A program made the position numbers and the translations under genes. The notes beneath the pieces were generated by a model. That model searched no databases and was not told the DNA's origin. It worked only from the letters and a program-made list of their open reading frames with translations. From NCBI GenBank assembly GCA_016808115.1, contig JAEQBH010005431.1:186001-250000 (forward strand): 64,000 nt of DNA, written 5' to 3'. This document shows, piece after piece, positions 24,689 through 35,226 of the stretch. Source of the DNA: Tetrastigma voinierianum (Eukaryota > Streptophyta > Magnoliopsida > Vitales > Vitaceae). Each line of letters starts with the position of its first letter. Position 1 is the first letter of the stretch.

Positions 24689-25080
24689 TTATAATACTAA
24701 CTTATTAATATAATTTATAGACTAATATCCCTATTCTCACCCATATTTTCGTTGAAGAAAATTATTATTTTTAAAATAAATATATTTATAACTAAATAAA
24801 TAATAAAAATGTATGATTGTTTAAGAATAAAAAAATGAGAGATATATTACATTTATGTCATCCTAAAGTAGAGATATAAAATTAAAAAAAAAACTTTAAA
24901 ATTTTATATACAAAAACAATCGAGTTTTTAAGCGACTTTTCAGTCGAGTTCTGAGGTTGTTCGGCTGTAGTTAACGTTTAGTCAGGCTAGAGTTAATCGA
25001 GTTCACACGAGTCAGTTTTGATCGGTCAGTCAGAGTGTCTCGTGAGGTTATCTCGTCTTATTAAGCCCACTGGTCCTGAT
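24310..25080. mobile_element. Possible non-autonomous element rich in GAGCTCGAG / TCGAG words
   Basis: Two outer segments (24330-24560 and 24930-25075) are dense in TCGAG, GTTAACGTTT and TTTTGATCG-(A)GTCAGTCAG and flank an AT-rich core with a (TA)n run at 24606-24683. The left edge AATTAGGGGTGCTAATGA resembles the edge of common short plant repeats. Terminal inverted repeats were not demonstrated. Confidence 0.35.
24606..24683. repeat. (TA)n microsatellite with one C
   Basis: TA run interrupted once at 24629. Confidence 0.95.
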
Positions 25081-26712
25081 GGGTTGGATTTAAAAATGAA
25101 GATCATAAGCGAAACTTATTGAACTTTTAAATAGAATGTGAATGGGAGAAGTCTGCAGATCCCAATGAGAGACTCTTTGAGAATAAAAATGTAATCAAAA
25201 AAAGAAATAAAAGACAAATTTTGTTAAGTTCATCATATAAACTTAGAGCTATATTCAACCTAAGCTAGATTTTTCAGCCAGAAAAATACTATTGTACTTG
25301 AACAAAGAAATACACCATTTCCCAATCTAATTTTCATATATTTATTATCTTGTAAAAGAAAATAATTGCTTTTACGAAAAACAATAAGAATTCTCTGTAT
25401 TAAAATAATAGTCTGAAACACAGAAATAATTGAATTTTTGAAATTCTAAAGTTTAAAGATTTTTAATGCAGAAGATAAAAGAATGGGTTCAACAGTTTGA
25501 CCGGTCAGCGAACTAACCCGACCATGATTAAGGAAATAGACCATCACTTGAGATTCAAACAAATCACAACCGAGACCATGACCGTGGATCAAAATCAAAA
25601 ATCAAACACAAACCCAGGAATCGTATAGAAACAGAAGAATGAAATAAGGGATATGAATCAGAGGGATAAAGGTTAGAAGGCAGGAAATAAATCAGTGAGG
25701 AGGGCAGGTAGCCCAAACCACGGCACCAACGTGTTTGACATTTTCAAGTCGTAAACTCAGAAAATATACTCACCTCCTCTCTCTCTCTCTATCTATGTGC
25801 CATATCTCCTTCGTTTCAAACACCATCCAAGCCTCTCCTCAGGCTGGAGCAGTGGGGATCTGACCCCGGAAGAGGAATGACGCAGAAGCTGCATCAGATG
25901 ACGACAGCCTCAAGGTGACTAACTTCATATCGGCTTTCTAGGGACCTTCTCTTTGGACTTTTCCTCTCAGTTCCTCCACTTGAGACCATTCTGCTCTAAA
26001 AGAACTTCCACACTTTTCCTCTCATTGGAAGCTGTCACTTCCTGAAGAATAACACTCTCTCAACTCTTTTCAACTTGCCTTTGAATCATAATAAATTTTC
26101 TCAAATAAGTTATATTTCAAGGAGATATTATTGCAAAAATTACATTATCAGGATCTATATTGGACCAAGAGTGCCCTATATTTGGAGGAATCTAATGGCT
26201 CTATGATAACTCTGTACATATAGATGACATAATTTTTATGAATTATATGTTTAGAGGATTCTATTCCTATATAGAAAATGGTGAAAATATTTGAATATAT
26301 CTCGTATTACCAGACTTTTGTGCTAAAATTTCACTATAAGGGGTCTTCATATTTGAAGAGATTTTATAGGAATTTTTGTGCATTATTTCTACAAGGATCC
26401 ATTGACAGAAGGAGTACCCAAATTTATAAATCGCTATATTTGATTGAAGAAAAACACATTAAAAATATTCTTTAGCCTCCTCGAAATATTATTTTTGCAA
26501 GAAAAGAAAATGCAAGTGAGTGATTGGAGATCTTTTCTATTAACAAATATCGTTGATATAATAAATATATTACAAAATAAAAATGAACACCGGGTTATCA
26601 CTTAAAAATATATTATTTAGCGGTACAAATCTTTAAAATGATATGATATATTTCATTTTTATAATTATTTTAGTAAGTAAATAATTTATTTTTAAATTAA
26701 TGGATTTTGCAG
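25081..26712. other. Intergenic; no gene recognised
   Basis: There is a short CT run at 25775-25795. If the PsaL gene is real, a first exon with its transit peptide should lie here, but I could not find one. The AT-rich frame 26278-26475 matches nothing known to me. 26700-26712 ends in TTTTGCAG, a plausible splice acceptor for the next feature. Confidence 0.4.
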
Positions 26713-27201
26713 CCCACATATCAAGTGATCCAGCCCGTGTGGTGACCCATTTATTGGAAGCCTTGAGACACCAATAACTCAAGCCCATTGATAGCTTGGT
26801 ACCTGTCCAACCTTCCTGCCTACCGGACTGCGGTAAACCCACTTCTTCGGGGGATTGAGGTGGGCCTAGCCCATGGGTTCCTCCTTGTTGGGCCCTTTGT
26901 GAAGACCGGCCCATTAAGGGACACCGACATTGCCGGACCAGCAGGGTCTCTAGCTGCCGGAGGACTTATTGTTATACTCGGCATTTGCTGATAATGTATG
27001 GAGTTGCTTCGGCCTTCAATGGTGAGCCGTCACGATCGCTCCGACTTTAACCCTCACCCGGCCGGTCAAGGAGCCGACCAGCTCAGACCGCCGACGGTTG
27101 GGCCAAGTTCACCGGAGGCTTCTTCTTCGGAGGAATTTCCGGCGTCGTTTGGGCTTACTTCCTCCTCTATGTCCTAAACCTCCCTTACTTCGTTAAGTAG
27201 A
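26713..27201 (+). pseudogene. PSAL: Photosystem I reaction centre subunit XI (PsaL), mature region, frame-broken
   Basis: PsaL is a thylakoid membrane subunit of photosystem I. It anchors trimer/PSI-LHC contacts and light-harvesting docking near PsaH and PsaO. Here PTYQVIQP at 26713, IAWYLSNLPAYRTAVNPLL, EVGLAHGFLLVGPFVKTGPL, AGSLAAGGL, AKFTGGFFFGGISGVVWAYF and LLYVLNLPYFVK then TAG cover the whole mature protein in family order. The membrane segments are therefore visible. Single-base losses or gains near 26738, 26970, 26990, 27025, 27058 and 27085 put the blocks in different frames, and all are repaired by one- or two-base changes. It begins directly after TTTTGCAG, consistent with an intron between transit peptide and mature part, but the transit-peptide exon was not found. 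It could be a pseudogene, a partial gene copy, or an intact gene with consensus errors. Confidence 0.85.
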
Positions 27202-28121
27202 GAGTTTCATTCATAAAAGATTTGTATATTAATTTGTTGACAACTTTTTATCACAAACATTGTGTTTAAATTTCATGCAGGCCTATTTTGATAATGAAGT
27301 ACTGTACGTATTGCTCTCTTTTACCTTAATTTCATTCAAGGACAAAATGACAATCCAAGAATCACCAAGATAGGCTTTATATTTCATTGCAATGGTATGA
27401 TCTTTACTTAGTTCTTACCACCAACTCAAATAAATAAAATGCATTATTATATAAAGAATGATTTCATTAAAAGACATTTTGAAAACCCAATTTTAGAAAT
27501 TTAATCCTTCATTTAGCCCGATTTTGATAAAAATGTCTTCATTATTTTCTTGCAAAAATAACATCTTTTTTTTTTGAAACAATGTAAATACATTAAATAG
27601 AAAAGAACATTTTTGTCCAAAATAGATTAGTTTTCAAGAAAAAAAAAAAATATGGGAATGGTTAAATTCACAAATTTAGGTTTAACAAATATTTCTTATA
27701 TATATTATCATCCTCCAAGTTCTCAGTATCTAGTTGAAGATCTTTGCCTTCCATTTTAAAACAAATAACTGCAATAATCATTATCTAGATGATCTGTAAA
27801 ATTTCCTAGTGATAGTATGATCTTGCTTCATATTATCTGCATAGATAAAGCAATTTATGATAAGCATCGTCCTAGTGTTTATTCCTTCAAAAGTTTTCGG
27901 TATCTATTGGCATGCAAATGTTTAAAGGCAGTATCATTCTTTTAAGTAAAAAATTCTTTATTTTATGTACACTTAAGAACCTACCAGTATCAGCACAGAC
28001 AACATGGTTGGATCGAAAAGACAAACATAGTTTTTCAATATCTTGCAATCCTTAAAGATGGCTACTTGGGCTAGGAGGAACCCGAAACAAGATGAGCATC
28101 GGCATGTACAGACCTGGAAAA
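27202..28121. other. AT-rich region between PsaL and RIC
   Basis: Poly(T) and poly(A) stretches (for example 27566-27575 and 27641-27650). No gene seen. It would hold the 3' ends of the two convergent genes. Confidence 0.5.
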
Positions 28122-28766
28122 CTAAAACTGCCTCAAGGAAACAGCAGAGAGGGAGGGCAGGAACTCTGGTGGGAATGAGTTCTCACAGCCCTTTATAGGA
28201 TTTGTAGTTGCCGGGAACCATCCCATCCTATGTGTGTAATGTGCTTCACATCGGTTGGCAGCCCTATCTGCATCCTCTAGATCCAGAATCTTCCATGTCT
28301 TCACTTGGGACTGGGCGAGAAACAAATGAATGATTAAGGAGAAAGAAAATGATTTGGAAAAGTGATGACCAAACAAGGAGAGTTACCAAAGAATTGAGAG
28401 AAGTTCTTGAAACCCTTCAGCAGTCTATTGATCCCGGTGGAGATGTAAGGCTTTGGGAGGGCTAGGAGCCTGAGGGAGTTCTTCATGCTATCGCCTGACA
28501 AGCTTTCTTGATATTCCTCTTGAGCTCCTTCTACAAGGCAAATGAGAAATCAGAAACAATACCAGATAAGCCAAAGGAAAAAAGAAAGAAAAAATGCACA
28601 CATACAAAAAGGAAAAAAACTGTAAACAAGAAAGAGAGAACTGATTGTAGATGAGGATTCGTGTCTGGTTTTGATCTTCTGGGCTGCTGCTCTCACAGCC
28701 ACACTGGCATGGGAAGCGCAGCCTGCAGTGAAGGAAGAACCACGAACTCTCCATCCGTTCTCTCAT
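28122..28766 (-). CDS. ROP-interactive CRIB motif-containing protein (RIC), three exons
   Basis: RIC proteins bind GTP-loaded ROP GTPases through a CRIB motif and pass the signal to actin, microtubules or calcium in polar growth. Proposed exons are 28766-28642 (start MRERME), 28530-28387 and 28313-28122. Exon 2 is preceded by TGCCTTGTAG and ends at G|GTAACT. Exon 3 follows CTCGCCCAG. Exon 2 encodes SLSGDSMKNSLRLLALPKP and GFKNFSQFF in one open frame, the conserved pre-CRIB block. Exon 3 holds an intact CRIB, IGLPTDVKHITHIGWDGS (28267-28214), then in another frame NPIKGCENSFPPEF and SLSAVSLRQF, the post-CRIB tail. Single-base shifts are needed in exon 1 (two), before the CRIB, and after it. 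The C-terminal stop is uncertain because the shifted frame continues. The exon 1 donor (A|GTTCTC) is phase-compatible. Which family member it is cannot be told. Confidence 0.85.
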
Positions 28767-29774
28767 TGGGTTATCAATTGTAACAAGGAGGAGGAAAGGG
28801 TGGTGGTTTGGGATAAACTCATGAGTGGAATTGGTATATATTATAATGGATGGTTGCTTTGGCTTTTTTTATCAAGTTAGAATGATTCTACTAGTGGAAA
28901 GTCAGAACCAGAATACAGAGTTTCAGTGAGGAACAAAGATGAAGGTTTATGTTTACAAGCTCCAGCGTTAATCGACAAAAGTAGGTCTAATTGCTAAGTT
29001 TAACCTACTAATAGTTCAACTCTCAACGCATTTGATAATGTTCCAACCTTTAAGCCCTCTCAAAACTCTTCCTGTTTAAGTCCTCTTTTGGTGGGCTCCT
29101 CCATTTTACTTGCCTCCCTTTTAGAAGAAGCCACCATTGTTTTTCACATCTTTTCTTTTCTCCGTCCCTTTCTTGTTCCTATCCTCCTTTCTCATTTCCT
29201 TCAGGTTTCTGGTTTTTTTTCAATACTTGGTTTGGACTCCACCTTGAATGAGTGTGTACCAAGCAAGTGATCCTCGGTCCTAAAACAAAGAGCTAAATTC
29301 AGTGATTAAGATCCGCCAAATTTCTTCACTGAATGATGAAAGGGATCGAATAATGTTCTTGTGGCAAGGATGTTCCCTTGACTAGGAGGAGCAGTGACAG
29401 GTTTTTAGAACTTGGTGAGCCATCAGAGAACTCTGTTGAGGTACTAGGCGCAACCTGCAACTCACCAAAATCGACTAAGCGCTTCACCAGGATGGCCATG
29501 CTGTTGTTGCTGTGAACTACTGAGTTGACTCAGTAACTTGGGGAATCTTACCATATCATGTTAACTCACCAATCCAAAGATCAAGAACAAAAAAAATCCA
29601 AATCCCCATGATCCAATACCCCAATATACAGAGACAGTAACAACTAGGTTTGGCATTGAGAATACATTATTTGTCGTAGAACCAGCCTGAATCCAGGGTC
29701 CACAAATCTTCAAAAACCCACTGATTTGACTCAAGAAAAACATCTGATCTCTACCACATCAATCACTTCCAAGC
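28767..29774. other. Unassigned region upstream of RIC
   Basis: It contains the presumed RIC promoter just right of 28766. On the minus strand, 29555-29470 reads MVRFPKLLSQ followed by a Gln-rich stretch and a donor-like TTTTG|GTGAGT, which could be part of an unknown exon. It is not supported by a second exon. A 60-codon frame at 29743-29561 (-) is unidentified. Confidence 0.3.
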
Positions 29775-31110
29775 ATTTCAATTTTACTTCTATTTCTTGA
29801 GTTTTACAACATTAAGTTTCATTGGGAGTTAAGCAGAACATTCAGGGCTTCTAAAAACTACCTAATTCCACAATTTTAGTCAAATTTAGAAGTTTTCCCT
29901 TGCCCTGAAAGTTTTACAGAGTTGAGATCCATTGTACTAAAAGGGAAGAAAATTGTGGAACCAACAACAAGATTCTGAGTTCTCATTCTAAGTTACTTGT
30001 CCAGGAAATTCTAGGCCCCATCCAGTTGGCCTTTTTCACTTTCCCTTTCACCAACTTCATTCTTCTTCTCCTAGCTCCTCTGAAGCATTCTCTTTCACTA
30101 ACCCTTTTCTAAAATCTTCCCCTTATTTCATCAAGTACTTCATCACATTTCATCATGGGATAAGCTACCTGCAAGACTTCAGAGGCCCGTCCTTAATCAC
30201 TATGCGCATAAAAAGCCTTCTAGAAACCAATGTCTAAAGTGCAAGTCAAGATATCAATTTGTGTTTGAGGATTTGTTTACACATTATGTAAGAAATTTTG
30301 TGATGTCATGGATACATCAAAGTCAAGTTAAAAGGTCTCTATAGTGGCCTTTGTTTATCATAGATGTGATCCCACAAACAATGAACGGAAAGCATCAGAT
30401 TTCCACATCAGCCAGTTCTAATATTTCAATTTTACTTCCATTTCTTGAGTATTAGCACATTAGGTTTGATTAGGATTTGAGCAGGTTATTCAAGTGCTTT
30501 CTGTCTTTTCTAACTCAACAATTTTAGTCAACTTAAGTTTTCTACTACTCAGAAATGAGCCTTCAGATCCATTTAATAAAGATATATAACTTTGAACCAA
30601 CAAGTTCTGAGTTTTCATTCTAAGTTACTTGTCCTGGAAATTCTAGGTCTGGTCCAGTTGGCCTTTTTCACTTTCCCTTTCACCAATCAGCAACAAGATT
30701 CCGAGTTTTCATTCTAAGTTACTTGTCCTGGAAATTTAGGCCTCATCCAGTTGGCTCTTGACACTTTCCCTTCAACAACTCATATTATTTCTCAAAGCCT
30801 CAGCTAAATTCAAATTGTATCTTTGCAAATCTGTCCCCTTATTTCAAAAGTACTTCATCACATAACATCACGGGGTAAGCTAACTGTAAGACTTCAAATG
30901 CCTGTCCTTTATCAGTACGTCTACAAAAGCCGAAAGCTAATGTCCAAAGTAAGTCAAGATATCAGTTGCAGCTTGAGATTTCGTTACATGTTTTCATGGA
31001 AGGAAGAATTTTTGGGTGATATTTGGTGGTGACACATTGCAGAGAAATTAGAAGGTCTCTGTAGTGGCCTTGTATAGCATATGCAATGAGGAATGATCCA
31101 CAAACAGTGA
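29775..31110 (-). repeat. Diverged tandem duplication of about 650-700 bp downstream of the PPR gene
   Basis: Copy 1 (29775-30400) and copy 2 (30426-31110) share, in order, TTTCAATTTTACTTC, ACAATTTTAGTCAA, AGTTACTTGTCC.GGAAATT, CCAGTTGG, TTCATCACAT, AAGACTTCA and GATCCACAAACA-like blocks. Copy 2 has an internal second duplication of about 90 bp (30600-30690 and 30695-30785). No coding sequence was seen. Part could be 3' UTR of the PPR gene. Confidence 0.75.
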
Positions 31111-31492
31111 AGGAACAACCAAAGAGCAGGAGCAAAAATAATGGGAAATTTTCATCTATGTTTTGTCATTGGAGAAACTGAATTACAACATTGAAATGTA
31201 TCATACAGTTACACCTGTGGAAATCATTTTGCATTTTGCATAACAGTATTCAGAAAATAAAAACAAAGAGATCATGAAGAGAAAATCACCTGAATTCTCA
31301 ATTTGGCATCAATGTTAAGATCAATAGGAGCAGACAGGAAATCATGAACTGAACAAACATGATGCCTTCAGCCCACCAGAAGTCTTGGAATTGGGTTCTA
31401 TCTAGATGAACCCTTGAAAAAACTGTTTCCTGTTATGGCAATCAAATCCCAGAGACACTTACCGGCATAATTCGTAGCTTGCGGCTGCAGCA

Positions 31493-33712
31493 TTACCAGT
31501 AGTCTCCCCACAAGAGCAACGCCCTTGCTTAAAATGATGGAACCGATGAATATCCCTAACACTCATTTCCCCGCCCAAGAGCTGAGAAGTATAATTTGTT
31601 AAAGTTGTGGCAATGATGCAAACACGAAGGTTCTTCATGACACAGATAGGTGTTCCAGAAGCAGTACTAATGATACCATAAGCAATGGCAAGTTTTTCAC
31701 TGTGGAAACCAAGTAGGACTTGTCTTTGCTCGTGTTCTCCATCCTGCACCACTGGTGTGGACATCAGTAGAATAACCCACCTTTAATCTTCCAACTAGCT
31801 CATCTAAGAGGAATAAATCTGAGTGTCCTGTGGATGAATTCACTCCCATGATGCTGCATTTTGATTTTCAGTTGAATCCAAGATTGACCTGGGTTTTTCT
31901 TAACCTCTCTGTTGCATCAGACTGATTTAGCTGCCTCTTCCCATCTATGTCAGGTTAGATGCTGATACAGAAATGTAAGTAACCTGTATCAAACGGTCTA
32001 AGTTAGTTTTTTGCACAATCTAGATTCCCATTCAATGTTTCTTGTGAGTCGATAAGAAGATAGAAAAGATTCCACACAGAACTCAGGTTGGGATGCTATT
32101 GTTTTGAATGAACTCCTTTATCATCTAGGCGACTCGCTGAAGTCGCCAAGGAGATCAACCATACAGGTGAAGTGCTCAGCTTTAGGTCTGATTCCATAGC
32201 TTTCCCTCATCATTCTGAAATATTTGCTTCCTTCTTCAAGTAGCCCTGCATGGCTGCAAGCATTTAAAAATGCCTCACAAAACTTACCTGCTTGGTGTAA
32301 TCCTGTTTGGAGTAACAGCCTGTCGTAACAGCACTCCCTGTCCATGCAGAGTACAGCCAGATATCATTGAAGTCCATGAAGACACGTTAGTGACTAGCTT
32401 GGTCGAAGATCAACCAAGCATCATTCAAGCTCCCACATTTAACATACATGTCAATGATTGAGGAACCCAAGAAAACATCCAGTCCATGTCCAATTTTTTT
32501 AATGTAGCTGTGGACCTGCCTGCCAAACTCCAAAACCCCAGCACTTGCACATGCAGAAAAAATGCTTGTGAGAGGAATTTATCAACCTCAACCTGGGAAC
32601 AAACCATAGATCTAAAGGTTTTCAAAGCATCTTCAAACCTACCATTCTGAACATACCCAGAAACCATTGAACTCCATGAAACACTTTCCACCACTGCATC
32701 ATCACAAGACTCTTCAAGATTCCTTGTTACAGGCTTTAGAGGCAAGTGTTTGACAATCACCAGTGCCTTCTCCATTTCCCCACATTTGCAGTACATATCC
32801 ACAAGTGAATTCCACACAAACCCATCGTGAAGGACTCCGACTTTCAATACCTGAGTATGTATCTGCTTCCCCAGTTCCAAAACTGACAAGGAAGATGCCA
32901 ACACCAAAGATATGGAGAAGGTGAGTCTGTTAAATGCAGGTCCTGCTGCAACCATCTCATACAGAAGTTCCATGGCAATACTTTCACAGCCATTTCGCAT
33001 CAGTCCATCTATGATTGTATTCCAATCCTGCATCTTTCTGGCCAACTGCCTAAACAGATCAACAGACTTTTGCATATTGCCAATCTGTAGATAGGAGTTC
33101 ATCATTATATTCCAGGACACAGTATCTTTCTCAGCCATCAGTCCAAACAACTTCTCTGCATAACCAAAGCACCGGCATTTCACATAGTAATCAAGGATAG
33201 AGTTGTTCAACACAGCGTCTAAATCAACCCCATTCCGCAGAATCCAACCATGAATCCCCTTCCCAATTCGAGAATCATTCACATTAGAAGAACAACTCTT
33301 CAAAACTACGGATAAAGTGAATCGATTGGGGCAAACACCTTGATTCTGCATTTTGGTGAATAGACCAAGAACATCAAAAGACAACCTGATCTGAAAGGAA
33401 CCCGAAATCAAAACTGTCCATGAGAAGACATCCGTTGGGGACTTCTTCAAACATCTTATGTGATTCTGCCAAATTTTGGGATTTCACATAGAGATTCAGA
33501 AGATGGTTCCCTTGAATACCAACGCAACCATTCTTTATTAGCTTAGCGTGAAGAACCTTGGCTTTTGGGCAGTTCGTGGAATCACTAAATGTTGAAGAAC
33601 TGTGCCAGTATGATTTAGGTGTTCTTCGGATTATCTTGGTGATAGAAATTACAGAGAAATTTTGAGGGCGCCTCACATATAATACCCGGGTCAAGTAACA
33701 AACCCATTCCAT
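31493..33712 (-). CDS. DYW-class pentatricopeptide repeat (PPR) protein, frame-broken
   Basis: PPR-DYW proteins are organelle RNA-editing factors: the repeats bind a specific RNA and the DYW domain is a zinc-dependent cytidine deaminase. The start MEWVCYL at 33712 is followed by a basic, Ser/Thr-rich N-terminus suited to chloroplast or mitochondrial import. Repeats are clear: GNHLLNLYVKSQNL, DTVSWNIMMNSYLQIGNM, DGFVWNSLVDMYCKCGEM, ESVSWSSMVSGYVQNGRF, and in a shifted frame WTSMISGCTLHGQG and LNACSHAGLLEEGSKYFRMM. The E region follows (32200-31850). The DYW domain has GFHSEKLAIAYGIIS with the HxE active-site pair, CVMKNLRVC, and SVRDIHRFHHF, and ends CSCG-DYW-stop with TAA at 31495-31493. The gene is intronless, as is usual. 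At least eight one- or two-base frameshifts (for example near 33438, 32582, 32390, 32300, 32140, 31615 and 31508) break it, though every block remains conserved. It is either a recent pseudogene or, more likely, an intact gene with consensus errors. Confidence 0.9.
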
Positions 33713-34026
33713 TTTACCAGTTTTTGTAATCGATTAGGGATCATGTTATTTTTACTGGAAGATTTTCCAGATTTTGAGCGTCGTATGAGTAATTGAACAC
33801 TGGATTTCAGTTTCCATAATCTGGTGGGTTGATGAGAGAACAGACTGAAAACGACAAGAAACTAAAAATTTGAATTACATGGCTCCTTATTTCTCCATCC
33901 AACAAGTGAAAAAAATAAAGCAATCCAAAACTTCAATTCAGGATTTCATTCCATTTTCTCACCAGCCGTTTGGAGCGCGCGCGCGCCCACGCGCATTAGA
34001 ATTTATAACACATCCACACACACACA

Positions 34027-34087
<61 letters not shown>

Positions 34088-34850
34088 ACGAATTCTTCTT
34101 CTATTTTATTATTCTACAATAATCTACATGTTATGAGAATAAGCATTCTTTACAAAAATTCTTCATCCAATCATGAAAAAAAAACAAAAAGAAGGTGTTC
34201 AAGCATGTTTTGATTCTTTATCTCAAAAAAAAAAACTTAAATTGAATATCTAGTTTATTCTCCATCTAACTAAACACTACCAAACTTCTCTTTATGGATA
34301 TATAGTTAAAACCATAATTTAATACTAATGATATAAGAGCTTGTACCAAAACTCGATTGATAACTACGGCTTTAAAACCCAAAACTATACGGCGACTACG
34401 GCTTAATTTTTTAAAATATTTAAAATCGCGGTCATTAATTACTTATTAATGACATGATGCTAGTTAATTAACGGCGATTATTTCAAAACATAAATTATTT
34501 TAGGATTTAAAAAAAATTATTTTGGGACATTACTCTTTATCTATGTTCTCAACTTTACCTTAAAAAAGAAAAAGAAAAAGAAATGACATTAACAAAGCCC
34601 CTATTTTAAAAAGAAGATAAAGAAATGATAAGAAATAAGGAAAAAAACTCTCAATATTATTGTTTACACTAAAAATAAATTTTTGGGGCTTAAATGATAT
34701 TCAATAATTGTCTCACAAATTGATAATGGAATGGCCGAATTCTGACATATCAAGCCCAAATCGAGTCCAATCCAATCCGAAAAAGCCCAAGCCCATGAGA
34801 ATTAACAACCCTAAAAGGTTCAGAGATTTACGAATTTTTAACAATTTGTC
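33713..34850. other. PPR upstream region and AT-rich intergenic DNA
   Basis: The presumed PPR promoter lies in 33713-33880. There is a GC alternation (GCGCGCGCGCCC) near 33976 and a (TA)n run at 34027-34084. 34740-34830 contains CCAATCC and AAGCCCAAGCCC words like those of short plant repeats. No gene recognised. Confidence 0.45.
34027..34084. repeat. (TA)n microsatellite
   Basis: TA run about 320 bp upstream of the PPR start. Confidence 0.95.
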
Positions 34851-35091
34851 GCGCCTGCCCAAGCACAAGATTTAAGACTTTGTTTCAAAAAGTGAAATTA
34901 AAATCCTTTCCAAGCCACACACATTATTTAATACGTGAGCGCTTATCAGCCGAGAGTTACGTGGGGGAACAAGACTCTAAATTTTAAACTGATACTATCT
35001 GAGAACCAGCTAAATATATTTAACGAGAAATGTCTATAAAAAGAAAACTCAATATCAAAGCAAAGGAGCAAAATTTTCACAATCAAAGATC

Positions 35092-35226
35092 AACAATTAT
35101 CCATCTAGAACCAACTTTCAAACACTCAAAACAAAGCATTTCAACATTTTTCTTAGTCCTCTACAAGTTCAACAATTATCCATCCAAAACCAACTTTCAA
35201 ACACTAAAGACAAAGCATTTCAACAT
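35092..35226 (+). repeat. Tandem duplication of about 60 bp in an LTR-like leader
   Basis: CAACAATTATCCATC, ACCAACTTTCAAACACT and ACAAAGCATTTCAACAT occur in both 35090-35150 and 35169-35226. A TATA-like TCTATAAAAAGAAAAC lies upstream at 35032-35047, and TGATGAGGTTTGAAATAA follows at 35227. The same leader words (CCTCTACAAGTTCAACAA) recur at 42928. Confidence 0.7.
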
